A DNA stretch of 64,000 nt from Streptomyces sp. YIM 130001 (GTDB lineage Bacteria > Actinomycetota > Actinomycetes > Streptomycetales > Streptomycetaceae). Positions 1 through 7,152 of this stretch are shown one piece after another. The number at the start of each line of letters is the position of its first letter. Position 1 is the first letter of the stretch. The position numbers and the translations under genes were made by a program. The notes beneath the pieces are model-generated. The model did not search any database. It was not told the DNA's origin and saw only the letters and a program-made list of their open reading frames with translations. The stretch spans positions 55,768 through 119,767 of the forward strand of contig NZ_KZ984566.1 in the NCBI RefSeq assembly GCF_003574445.1, written 5' to 3'.

Positions 1-617
1 GGCGACGCCTGACGCGGAGTTCCCGGGCGCCCCGGCGTTCCGGTGCCGGGCCCGGACTTCAGACTCCGGCTGCGGGTTCCAGAGTCCGACGGGCGACCCA
101 AGGGCCCGGGCCGCGCGCATCGAGCGGCGGCGCTCAGGGTCGCGTGAATTCCGGGGTCCGGCCTGCGGGTTCAGGCCCCTCGAGCCCTGGCCACTCGATC
201 CGAGTCGACGGGATTCGGCCTGTGCGGCCACCTGGGCCGCAGGGTCCGGGCCTCGGGTCCGGGCCACCGGGAACCCTGGCCGTCTGATCCGAGCCGGCGG
301 GGCCGTGCCGCGGAGCGCCGTCCATGTGATCCGAGCCGGATTGTCCGGGCCGCGGGTGCACTCGGGGCGTGGTGATCCGCACCGTGGGGTCGGTGCCGCG
401 GGGACGGGGACGGGGGGCCTGCGGATTCGGGCCGTAGGGCCGGAGTCCGTCCAGGGTTCGGATGCCGGGCGTCCAGGTCACTTGATACGAGTCAGAGCGA
501 TCCAGGGGGACGGGGAGTGCAGGCGCCTCGCCGGAGCGATCCGGGTCGCAGGCTCGGCGTCGCGGTGATTCGGATCCCGGGGGTGGCGCGAGGGCTGCTT
601 GTGGCGATACTCGGTGG
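1..617. repeat. Gene-free 5' region with degenerate repeats
   Basis: No convincing gene lies in this 617-base stretch. Open frames on both strands have biased, low-complexity translations rich in Pro, Arg and Gly and resemble no family I know. A degenerate word close to TGATCCGAGCCGG recurs at about 196, 285, 327, 373, 483 and 566 with irregular spacing, mixed with GGGTCCGGGCC-like words. This looks like decayed repeat or spacer DNA upstream of the MobA-like gene. The left end may belong to a feature outside the window. Confidence 0.5.
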
Positions 618-1697
618 GTGACCTCGGATGACGCCACGGCCGCCGCGTACGCCACCGACGCCGCCGATGCCCCTGCCGCCCCGGACGGCGACGTTCCCCC
701 CGCATGGGACGCCGTCGTGCTGGCCGGTGGGGCCTCCCGGCGGCTCGGCGGTGTGGACAAGCCCGGCGTACGGGTGGGTGGCCGGCGCCTGCTCGACCGG
801 GTACTGACCGCCTGCGCGAACGCGGACCGTACGGTGGTCGTCGCGGAGCCCAGAGAGACCGTCAGGCCCGTCGAGTGGGTGCGGGAAGAGCCGCCCGGCG
901 GCGGCCCGTTGGCCGCGCTCGATGCCGGGCTGTGCCGCACGACGAGCCCGGTCGTCCTCGTACTCTCCGCGGATCTGCCGTTCCTCGACACGCACACCGT
1001 CCGGACCCTGCTGACCACGCTGACGGCACCGGACACGCGGACACCGGACACGCGGACACCGCACGCGCAGGCCCCGGACGCCGCATCCCCGCGCTTCGCA
1101 GCACCGGTGGCCGCCGCCCCTCGTCCCGGCCCCGCCGCCACCGCCCCCCGCCCGGAATCCGCCGACCCCCCTTACGACGGCGCGCTGTTCATCGACGCCG
1201 ATGGGCGGGATCAGCCGCTCGTCGCGGCGTATCGGCGCGCGTCGCTGGTGCGCGGGCTCGCCCGGTTGCGGGCCGAGCACGGCGCGCTCGCCGGGCTGCC
1301 GCTGCGCCGCCTGCTCGCCGGGCTCCGGCTGGCCAGAGCGGCCGCCCCGGACGGTTCGGGGGCTGCGGCCGACTGCGACACCTGGGAGGACATTGCCGCT
1401 GCCCGCGCGCGGATCAGGGAGCATGAGCACGTGCTGGATGAATGGATGACCGCAGTCAAGGACGAATTGGGTATCGAGCTCGACGTCGACACCGGCGTAC
1501 TGCTCGATCTGGCGCGCGACGCCGCGCACGGCGTGGCCAGGCCGGCCGCGCCCCTCACCACGTTCCTCGTCGGATACGCCGCGGGCCGTGCGGGCGGTGA
1601 CCCCGAGGCAGTCGCCGAGGCCGCACGCAAGGCGACGGCGCTGGCCGAGCGCTGGGCGGAGGAAGCCGCGCAGAACGAAGGGCCGGACCCGAAATGA
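618..1697 (+). CDS. MobA-like nucleotidyltransferase fused to DUF6457 domain
   Basis: Probable NTP transferase of molybdenum cofactor maturation (MobA family, which attaches GMP to molybdopterin). The signature LAGGASRRLGGVDKP at residues 35-49 is the nucleotide-binding loop of this family. After a low-complexity stretch (a TPDTR repeat near residues 137-145 and an Ala/Pro-rich linker) the last 85 or so residues (LDEWMTAVKDELGIELDVD onward) match the small DUF6457 domain, which I recall as a stand-alone or fused partner in actinobacteria. The GTG start at 618 leaves about 28 unstructured residues before the first strand. The stop overlaps the moeA start by 4 bases (ATGA), so the two are translationally coupled. 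The exact nucleotide and cofactor are inferred from the neighbour. Confidence 0.85.
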   Translation: MTSDDATAAAYATDAADAPAAPDGDVPPAWDAVVLAGGASRRLGGVDKPGVRVGGRRLLDRVLTACANADRTVVVAEPRETVRPVEWVREEPPGGGPLAALDAGLCRTTSPVVLVLSADLPFLDTHTVRTLLTTLTAPDTRTPDTRTPHAQAPDAASPRFAAPVAAAPRPGPAATAPRPESADPPYDGALFIDADGRDQPLVAAYRRASLVRGLARLRAEHGALAGLPLRRLLAGLRLARAAAPDGSGAAADCDTWEDIAAARARIREHEHVLDEWMTAVKDELGIELDVDTGVLLDLARDAAHGVARPAAPLTTFLVGYAAGRAGGDPEAVAEAARKATALAERWAEEAAQNEGPDPK

Positions 1698-3193
1698 CCG
1701 GGCCCGGCAGGGCGGACGGGCACGACCCGGACGTCGAGGAGGCCCTGGCGTTGGTACGGGCCGCGCGCGAGGAGAGCGAGCGGCCCGGCGCCGGCTCCTC
1801 GGGCGCCACCGCCGGCTCCCGCGTCGGCCGCCCGGCCACCCGCGACAACGCCCGTGACGACGCCCGCGAAGACCACGCTCACCGCGAACCGGCCGACGAC
1901 GAGCTGGCGTTCACCTTCACCCCCAACCCGGACCCCACCCCGCCGCCGCCTCGCCCCACCGCACCGCCCACCCCCGCCGCCACCCACACCGCCACCCCCT
2001 GGCCCCAGGCCCGCGCCGTCGCCCGGCGCGCGGCCGAGCGCATCGTCAGCCGCGGCGTACGGATCCCCGTTCGGACGCCCCTCGACGAGTCCTTGGGGCT
2101 GGTCCTGGCCGCCCCCATCGCCGCGCTCACCGACCTGCCGTCGTTCGACACCTCGGCCATGGACGGCTGGGCGGTCGCCGGCCCCGGCCCCTGGACCCTG
2201 CGCCAGGAATCGGTACTCGCCGGCCTCGCGCAGCCCGAGCCGCTGGCCGACGGCGAGGCCGTCGCCATCGCCACCGGCGCGCGGGTGCCGCACGAGGCGA
2301 CGGCGGTGATCCGCAGCGAGCACGGCCACCAGGACGGCCACCTGAGGCTGCACGCCCTGCGGGACGTGGCGCACGGCCAGGACATCCGCCCGCGCGGCCA
2401 GGAATGCCGCAGCGGTGACCAGTTGCTGCCCGCGGGCACCCTGATCACCCCGGCGTCGATCGGCCTCGCGTCGGCCGCCGGCTACGACACGCTCGCCACC
2501 GTCCCGAGGCCGCGCGCCGAAGTGTTCGTACTCGGCGACGAGTTGCTGACATCCGGACTCCCCCGCGACGGCCTCATCCGCGATGCCCTCGGCCCGATGC
2601 TCCCGCCCTGGCTGCGCGCGCTCGGCGCCCAGGTGGTGTCCGTACGACGGCTCGGCGACGACGCGACCGCGCTGCGCAAGGCGGTCGCGGGCTCGGACGC
2701 GGACCTGATCGTCACCACCGGAGGCACCGCTTCAGGACCCGTCGACCACGTCCACCCCACCCTGCAACGCCTCGGCGCCGAACTCCTCGTGGACGGAGTC
2801 GAGGTGCGCCCGGGCCACCCCATGCTGCTGGCCCGGCTGACCGACAGCCGGCACCTCGTGGGCCTGCCCGGCAATCCGCTCGCCGCGGTCTCGGGGCTGC
2901 TGACGCTGGCGGAACCCGTGCTGCGTACGCTGGCGGGGCGGGCCGCTTCGGACCCGTACCTGGCGCCGATCCGCAAGGGCATCCACGGCCATCCGCACGA
3001 CACCCGCCTCGTCCCCGTGGCGCTCCGCGGTGACGAGGCCGTACCGCTGCACTACAACGGGCCTGCCATGCTCCGCGGAATCGCGGCATCGGACGGAGTC
3101 GCCGTGGTGCCGCCGGGCGGAGCAGCGCCGGGACAGGAACTCGAGATCCTCGACCTGCCGTGGGCGTGGACGCCAGAGGAGTGTTTCACGTGA
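1694..3193 (+). CDS. moeA: Molybdopterin molybdenumtransferase MoeA
   Basis: MoeA inserts molybdate into adenylylated molybdopterin, the last common step of molybdenum cofactor synthesis. Family signatures are clear: DTSAMDGWAV near residue 151, the MPT-binding-fold motif TTGGTASGP near residue 340, and LPGNPLAAVSG near residue 392. The protein has 499 residues, against about 400 for typical MoeA; the excess is an N-terminal Pro/Ala/Asp-rich extension of roughly 90 residues of unknown role. It starts in a 4-base overlap with the MobA-like gene, and its TGA stop (3191-3193) lies inside a parS palindrome and overlaps the next start codon (GTGA). Confidence 0.95.
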   Translation: MTGPGRADGHDPDVEEALALVRAAREESERPGAGSSGATAGSRVGRPATRDNARDDAREDHAHREPADDELAFTFTPNPDPTPPPPRPTAPPTPAATHTATPWPQARAVARRAAERIVSRGVRIPVRTPLDESLGLVLAAPIAALTDLPSFDTSAMDGWAVAGPGPWTLRQESVLAGLAQPEPLADGEAVAIATGARVPHEATAVIRSEHGHQDGHLRLHALRDVAHGQDIRPRGQECRSGDQLLPAGTLITPASIGLASAAGYDTLATVPRPRAEVFVLGDELLTSGLPRDGLIRDALGPMLPPWLRALGAQVVSVRRLGDDATALRKAVAGSDADLIVTTGGTASGPVDHVHPTLQRLGAELLVDGVEVRPGHPMLLARLTDSRHLVGLPGNPLAAVSGLLTLAEPVLRTLAGRAASDPYLAPIRKGIHGHPHDTRLVPVALRGDEAVPLHYNGPAMLRGIAASDGVAVVPPGGAAPGQELEILDLPWAWTPEECFT

Positions 3194-3196
3194 AAC
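3183..3196. promoter_or_regulatory. parS centromere site (ParB-binding), perfect 14-bp palindrome
   Basis: GTTTCACGTGAAAC is a perfect palindrome identical to the Streptomyces parS consensus as I recall it. ParB loads on such sites to organise oriC-proximal DNA for segregation during sporulation. The site covers the end of moeA, the moeA stop codon and the start codon of the channel gene. It is the only exact copy I found in the window. Confidence 0.92.
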
Positions 3197-4287
3197 TTCC
3201 CGGTCAGGATGCGATCGCCCGGGGGGCCGACGAACACCTGATCACCAGCCCCATCAAGCTGCCGCGCCGGGTGGTCGAGCGCCCGTTGCTGCAGGTCGGG
3301 AAGCGGCTGGCGATGGCTCTGACCGTCCTGGTCGCCACGGCGTTGATCGTCTACCTCGACCGGGACGGCTACGGCGACAACTCCGACGGCACCATCGATC
3401 TGCTCGACTCGTTCTACTACGCGACGGTCACGCTCTCCACCACGGGATACGGCGACATCGTCCCGGTGAGCGACACCGCGCGGCTCATCAATATCCTCGC
3501 TGTCACGCCGTTGCGCGTGCTCTTCCTGATCATCCTGGTCGGCACCACCCTCGAGGTCCTCACGGAGCGGACCCGCGAGGAGTTCCGGCTGAACCGCTGG
3601 AGGTCCCAGTTGCGGGAACACACCGTCGTCGTGGGCTTCGGTACGAAGGGCCGCTCGGCGATCCAGACCCTGTGCGCGACGGGCCTGTCGAAGGACCAGA
3701 TCGTGATCGTCGACCCGAGCAACAAGGTGATCGAGGCGGCCACTTCGGAGGGATTCGTCGGTGTCATCGGCGATGCGACCCGTAGCGACGTGCTGGTGCG
3801 GGCGGAGGCGCAGAAGGCCCGGCAGATCGTCATCGCCACTCAGCGCGACGACACGGCGGTCCTGGTCGCGCTCACCGCACGGCAGTTGAACCGCGGCGCC
3901 AAGATCGTGGCCGCGGTCCGCGAGGAGGAGAACGCACCGCTGCTGCGCCAGTCCGGCGCCGACGCGGTGATCACCAGTGCCAGTGCGGCCGGCCGGCTGC
4001 TCGGCCTCTCGGTGCTGAGCCCCAGCGCGGGCACGGTGATGGAGGACCTCATCCAGCAGGGCACGGGCCTCGATCTGGTCGAACGGCCGGTGATAAAGGC
4101 CGAGGTGGGCCGAGGGGTGCGGGAGACCGACGACCTCGTGGTCAGTGTCGTACGCGGTCACCGGCTGCTCGGATACGACGATCCGGCGGCCAGTCCGCTG
4201 AAGTTGACGGACCGTCTCATCACCATCGTGCGGGCCACGCCCGACGGGCCCCGACTGCCCGACACCCGGCCGCTGCCCCGCGACTGA
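3190..4287 (+). CDS. Two-TM potassium channel with RCK (TrkA-N/TrkA-C) domain
   Basis: A K+ channel subunit: two helices (about residues 39-56 and 101-123) flank a pore loop with the selectivity filter TTGYGD near residues 83-88. A cytoplasmic RCK module follows, with a Rossmann NAD-binding start (VVVGFGTKG, about residue 145) and a TrkA-C-like end. I chose the GTG at 3190 because AGAGGAG at 3175-3181 is spaced correctly and the start forms a GTGA overlap with moeA; upstream in-frame GTGs at 3160, 3166 and 3181 are less likely. The 365-residue length fits MthK-type channels. The start codon and following AAA codon are part of a parS site, so sequence here is constrained by two functions. The link to molybdenum genes looks positional only. 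Confidence 0.9.
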   Translation: MKLPGQDAIARGADEHLITSPIKLPRRVVERPLLQVGKRLAMALTVLVATALIVYLDRDGYGDNSDGTIDLLDSFYYATVTLSTTGYGDIVPVSDTARLINILAVTPLRVLFLIILVGTTLEVLTERTREEFRLNRWRSQLREHTVVVGFGTKGRSAIQTLCATGLSKDQIVIVDPSNKVIEAATSEGFVGVIGDATRSDVLVRAEAQKARQIVIATQRDDTAVLVALTARQLNRGAKIVAAVREEENAPLLRQSGADAVITSASAAGRLLGLSVLSPSAGTVMEDLIQQGTGLDLVERPVIKAEVGRGVRETDDLVVSVVRGHRLLGYDDPAASPLKLTDRLITIVRATPDGPRLPDTRPLPRD

Positions 4288-4303
4288 ACTGCCGCTGAGC
4301 GCT

Positions 4304-4342
4304 GCCGTACGCCGACGGGTCCGCCCCGAACCGGCGTACGGC
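4304..4342 (+). terminator. Hairpin terminator after the channel gene
   Basis: GCCGTACGCCG (4304-4314) and CGGCGTACGGC (4332-4342) form a perfect 11-bp stem 17 bases after the channel stop codon. There is no U tract, as is common in Streptomyces. It lies just before the oxidoreductase start at 4369 and probably closes the mob-moeA-channel operon. Confidence 0.6.
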
Positions 4343-4368
4343 GGCGGACGACGAGTAGCCTCGCGCTC

Positions 4369-5346
4369 ATGCATGCGATCACCATCCCCGAACCCGGTGG
4401 ACCCGAGGCGCTCGTCTGGGCGGAGGTCCCCGATCCCGTGCCCGGTGAGGGCGAGGTCCTCGTCGAGGTCGCGGCCACCGCCGTGAACCGCGCCGACCTG
4501 CTGCAGCGTCAGGGCTTCTACGATCCGCCGCCCGGCTCGTCCCCGTACCCCGGTCTGGAGTGTTCGGGGCGCATCGCGGCGCTCGGACCCGGCGTGAGTG
4601 GCTGGGCGGTCGGCGACGAGGTGTGTGCGCTGCTCGCGGACGGCGGGTACGCGGAGAAAGTCGCGGTCCCCGCAGGGCAGTTGCTGCCGGTGCCGGAGGG
4701 TGTCGACCTGGTCGCGGCCGCGGCGCTGCCGGAGGTGACGTGCACGGTCTGGTCGAACGTCTTCATGATCGCCCATCTCCGGCCCGGCGAGACGCTCCTG
4801 GTGCACGGCGGGGCCAGTGGCATCGGCACGATGGCGATCCAGTTGGCCAAGGCGATCGGCGCGAAGGTGGCCGTCACGGCGGGCAGCGCCCAGAAGCTGG
4901 CCCGCTGCGCCGAACTCGGTGCGGACGTCCTGATCGACTATCACCAGCAGGACTTCGTGGACGAGGTGCGGGCGGCCACCGGCGGCGCCGGTGCCGACGT
5001 CATCCTCGACATCATCGGCGCCAAATACCTGAACCAGAACGTGAAGGCGCTGGCGACCAGCGGCCGCCTCGCCATCATCGGTCTGCAGGGCGGCGTCAAG
5101 GGGGAGTTGAACCTCAACGCCCTGCTGCGCAAGCGCGCCGCCATCACCGCGACCACGCTGCGCGCGCGTCCCGCCGCGGAGAAGGCGGCGATCGTGGCGG
5201 CGGTACGGGAACACGTCTGGCCGTTGTTCGCGGCCGGGCGGGTGCGGCCGGTCATCGACAGGATGCTGCCGCTCAGCGAGGCGGCGGAGGGGCACCGGGT
5301 GCTCGAGGCCAGCGGGCACATCGGGAAGGTGCTGCTCACGCGCTGA
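4369..5346 (+). CDS. NAD(P)H-quinone oxidoreductase, PIG3/TP53I3-like
   Basis: A zinc-independent medium-chain dehydrogenase/reductase of the quinone oxidoreductase group (PIG3 family), which passes hydride from NADPH to quinones. The 325-residue protein shows the GroES-like part (VNRADLLQRQGFYDPPPG, YPGLECSGRI) and the cofactor-binding Rossmann motif VHGGASGIGTMAIQLAK near residue 144, with no catalytic zinc cysteines. It stands alone behind a terminator. The physiological substrate cannot be read from the sequence. Confidence 0.92.
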   Translation: MHAITIPEPGGPEALVWAEVPDPVPGEGEVLVEVAATAVNRADLLQRQGFYDPPPGSSPYPGLECSGRIAALGPGVSGWAVGDEVCALLADGGYAEKVAVPAGQLLPVPEGVDLVAAAALPEVTCTVWSNVFMIAHLRPGETLLVHGGASGIGTMAIQLAKAIGAKVAVTAGSAQKLARCAELGADVLIDYHQQDFVDEVRAATGGAGADVILDIIGAKYLNQNVKALATSGRLAIIGLQGGVKGELNLNALLRKRAAITATTLRARPAAEKAAIVAAVREHVWPLFAAGRVRPVIDRMLPLSEAAEGHRVLEASGHIGKVLLTR

Positions 5347-5428
5347 GCCCTTGTGGGCGCGGGGGACACGCACTCGGCCCCCGCTCCCCCCCCCGGCCGT
5401 ACCTCCTCTGCCCGAGATGCCGGTTGTG

Positions 5429-5443
5429 TCACTTCATGTGACT
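5429..5443. promoter_or_regulatory. Candidate operator upstream of the surface protein gene
   Basis: GTCACTTCATGTGAC consists of 5-bp inverted arms (GTCAC/GTGAC) around TTCAT, about 50 bases upstream of the GTG start at 5491. It could be a binding site for a small dimeric regulator. No cognate regulator is adjacent. Coordinates are approximate by one or two bases. Confidence 0.3.
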
Positions 5444-5490
5444 CTGGGTACCTCGGCCCTGGCGATACGGCATCGGGAGGGGGTCCCGGC

Positions 5491-6423
5491 GTGGTTGCAG
5501 CGATCCGCTCCTTGCGCACTCTGGGTGTTCTGCTCGTACCGGCCGTGCTCTTCTCGCTCGGGCCCGTGGGCTCGGAACCGACGGGCATCGCGCAAGCGGC
5601 AGCCGTCACGACGTCCCTGCCCGCGGCGCCCGACCCCCCGAACTCCCGGCCGCGTGCCGACGTCCCCGACGACCCCGACGGCCCCGACGATTCCGACGAA
5701 GACTTGCGTGCCGGGAGTCGGCCGGGCGAGGGCCGGGTACCTCCCGGGCGCATCGGCAAGGACCCGGCCGAGGACGGCGGCGAGCAGCCTCGACAGGAGG
5801 CCGCCCTGCCCCCCGGCAGCGGTGACGACGATCCGCCCGCGCCGAGCGACCCGGCCGAGGACAGCGTCACGCATCCACCGGCGCGCAAGCCCGACGCACC
5901 CCACGCCACCCCTGCCGACCCGGCGACACCTGGCGGGAAGACCCCGCCCGGGGAGAAGCCCGGCAAGCCCACGAAGCCGGCCAAGCCCGCGGGCCCGTCC
6001 GAAAAGCCGAAGCCGAAACCGGCGAAACCGAAGCCAAAACCGGCGAAGCCGAAGCCGGCGAAGCCGAAGCCGCAATCCACCACCGGCCACGACGCCGACC
6101 CCCACCCACCCGGACACCACGACGCGACGGAGCACTCCGCCCCGCACCACGAATCGGACCCGGACCCGGCACACCCGCACGGCGACGACCCGGACGAGGC
6201 CCACCCCTCGGACGGCCTCGAACTCGCGAACCCGGCCGACCCCTCCGCCCCGCCCACCACCGACGCCACCGACACCCGGATCGACGCCGCGGCCGAGGCG
6301 CGCGAGGAGGCCCTGGCCCGCACGAGCGGGCCCGTCGTGGAGGTCCTGCCGCTGGGCTTCGGACTGCTCCTGATCGGCCTGGGCCTCGCCTTCCTCGGCC
6401 TGCGTCTGCGCCGCGGCCTCTGA
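5491..6423 (+). CDS. Exported Pro/Lys-rich protein with C-terminal membrane anchor
   Basis: Unknown function. With the GTG start at 5491 (preceded by GGGAGGGGG at about 5476-5483) the 310-residue product begins with a signal peptide (AIRSLRTLGVLLVPAVLFSLG, cleavage likely after IAQAAA). A 230-residue low-complexity region follows: Asp/Pro-rich, then a KPKPAKPKP repeat near residues 165-190, then His/Asp/Pro-rich. It ends with a hydrophobic helix (LPLGFGLLLIGLGLAFLGL) and the basic tail RLRRGL. This is the layout of a wall-spanning stalk anchored in the membrane by its C-terminus, without an LPXTG motif. The longer frame from 5353 lacks a ribosome site and would bury the signal peptide. Confidence 0.65.
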   Translation: MVAAIRSLRTLGVLLVPAVLFSLGPVGSEPTGIAQAAAVTTSLPAAPDPPNSRPRADVPDDPDGPDDSDEDLRAGSRPGEGRVPPGRIGKDPAEDGGEQPRQEAALPPGSGDDDPPAPSDPAEDSVTHPPARKPDAPHATPADPATPGGKTPPGEKPGKPTKPAKPAGPSEKPKPKPAKPKPKPAKPKPAKPKPQSTTGHDADPHPPGHHDATEHSAPHHESDPDPAHPHGDDPDEAHPSDGLELANPADPSAPPTTDATDTRIDAAAEAREEALARTSGPVVEVLPLGFGLLLIGLGLAFLGLRLRRGL

Positions 6424-6505
6424 GTGGGTGGGCCCGCCCGAGGTGGATCACGGTTCAGCGGGGGCACCAAGAAGACAGGGAGTGGGTGTGGGAGACAATG
6501 GCCGT

Positions 6506-7060
6506 ATGGAAATGCCGAGGAACGACAGGTCGCAGGAGAACCCCCAGGTCCTGGTCGTGGGCCAGGACGGAATGGCCCTCGGCGGGGGCGGCGGAGGCGA
6601 CGACGACGAGCTGCGCGAGGTTCCGGTGACGGACATGGTCGAGCAGCCGGCCAAGGTCATGCGCATCGGCAGCATGATCAAGCAGCTGCTCGAGGAGGTC
6701 CGCGCCGCCCCTCTCGACGAGGCGAGCCGCGCCCGCCTCAAGGACATCCACAAGAGCTCCGTCAAGGAGCTGGAGGACGGGCTCGCTCCCGAACTCGTGG
6801 AGGAGCTCGAGCGCCTCTCGCTCCCCTTCACCGAGGGCAATACACCGAGCGACGCGGAACTGCGCATCGCGCAGGCGCAGTTGGTCGGCTGGCTCGAGGG
6901 CCTCTTCCACGGGATCCAGACCACCCTGTTCGCCCAGCAGATGGCGGCCCGCGCCCAGCTGGAACAGATGCGCCGCGCCCTGCCGCCCGGCGCGGGCGGC
7001 GCGGACGAGCCCGAGGACCCGGCCCACCCGACGGGCCGCACGGGCGGGCCGTACCTCTAG
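6506..7060 (+). CDS. bpa: Bacterial proteasome activator Bpa
   Basis: Homologue of mycobacterial Bpa (PafE), an ATP-independent ring that opens the 20S proteasome gate. The 184 residues are mainly helical (VEQPAKVMRIGSMIKQLLEE, LDEASRARLKDIHKSSVKEL, a long amphipathic helix ending QLEQMRRAL), as expected for the four-helix bundle of the ring. The protein ends GPYL, matching the C-terminal gate-opening tail (GQYL in Mycobacterium) that docks into the proteasome alpha ring. I start at ATG 6506, after GGGAGA about 10 bases upstream; ATG 6512 is possible. The N-terminal 40 residues with a Gly/Asp run are probably disordered. It converges on a kinase gene across a strong terminator. The proteasome itself is not in this window. 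Confidence 0.92.
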   Translation: MEMPRNDRSQENPQVLVVGQDGMALGGGGGGDDDELREVPVTDMVEQPAKVMRIGSMIKQLLEEVRAAPLDEASRARLKDIHKSSVKELEDGLAPELVEELERLSLPFTEGNTPSDAELRIAQAQLVGWLEGLFHGIQTTLFAQQMAARAQLEQMRRALPPGAGGADEPEDPAHPTGRTGGPYL

Positions 7061-7078
7061 TCGGGGACCCGAAGCACG

Positions 7079-7125
7079 CGAAAGGGGACCGGCCACGCAT
7101 TCAGCGCGTGGCCGGTCCCCTTTCG
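7079..7125. terminator. Bidirectional terminator between bpa and the PASTA-like kinase
   Basis: A perfect 20-bp stem (7079-7098 with 7106-7125, core AAAGGGGACCGGCCACGC) and a 7-base loop sit between the convergent stops at 7060 and 7153. A/T runs at the stem base serve both strands. Confidence 0.85.
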
Positions 7126-7152
7126 TGCGATCGCGTGCGTCGCCGGAAGTCC

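Noticed and set aside
134..1141. 335-residue minus-strand frame at the left end
   Set aside because: Low-complexity translation, no ribosome site, and it lies antisense to the MobA-like gene for half its length.
5353..5490. Upstream extension of the surface protein gene
   Set aside because: It lacks a ribosome site, contains a promoter-like dyad and would place 46 residues before the signal peptide.
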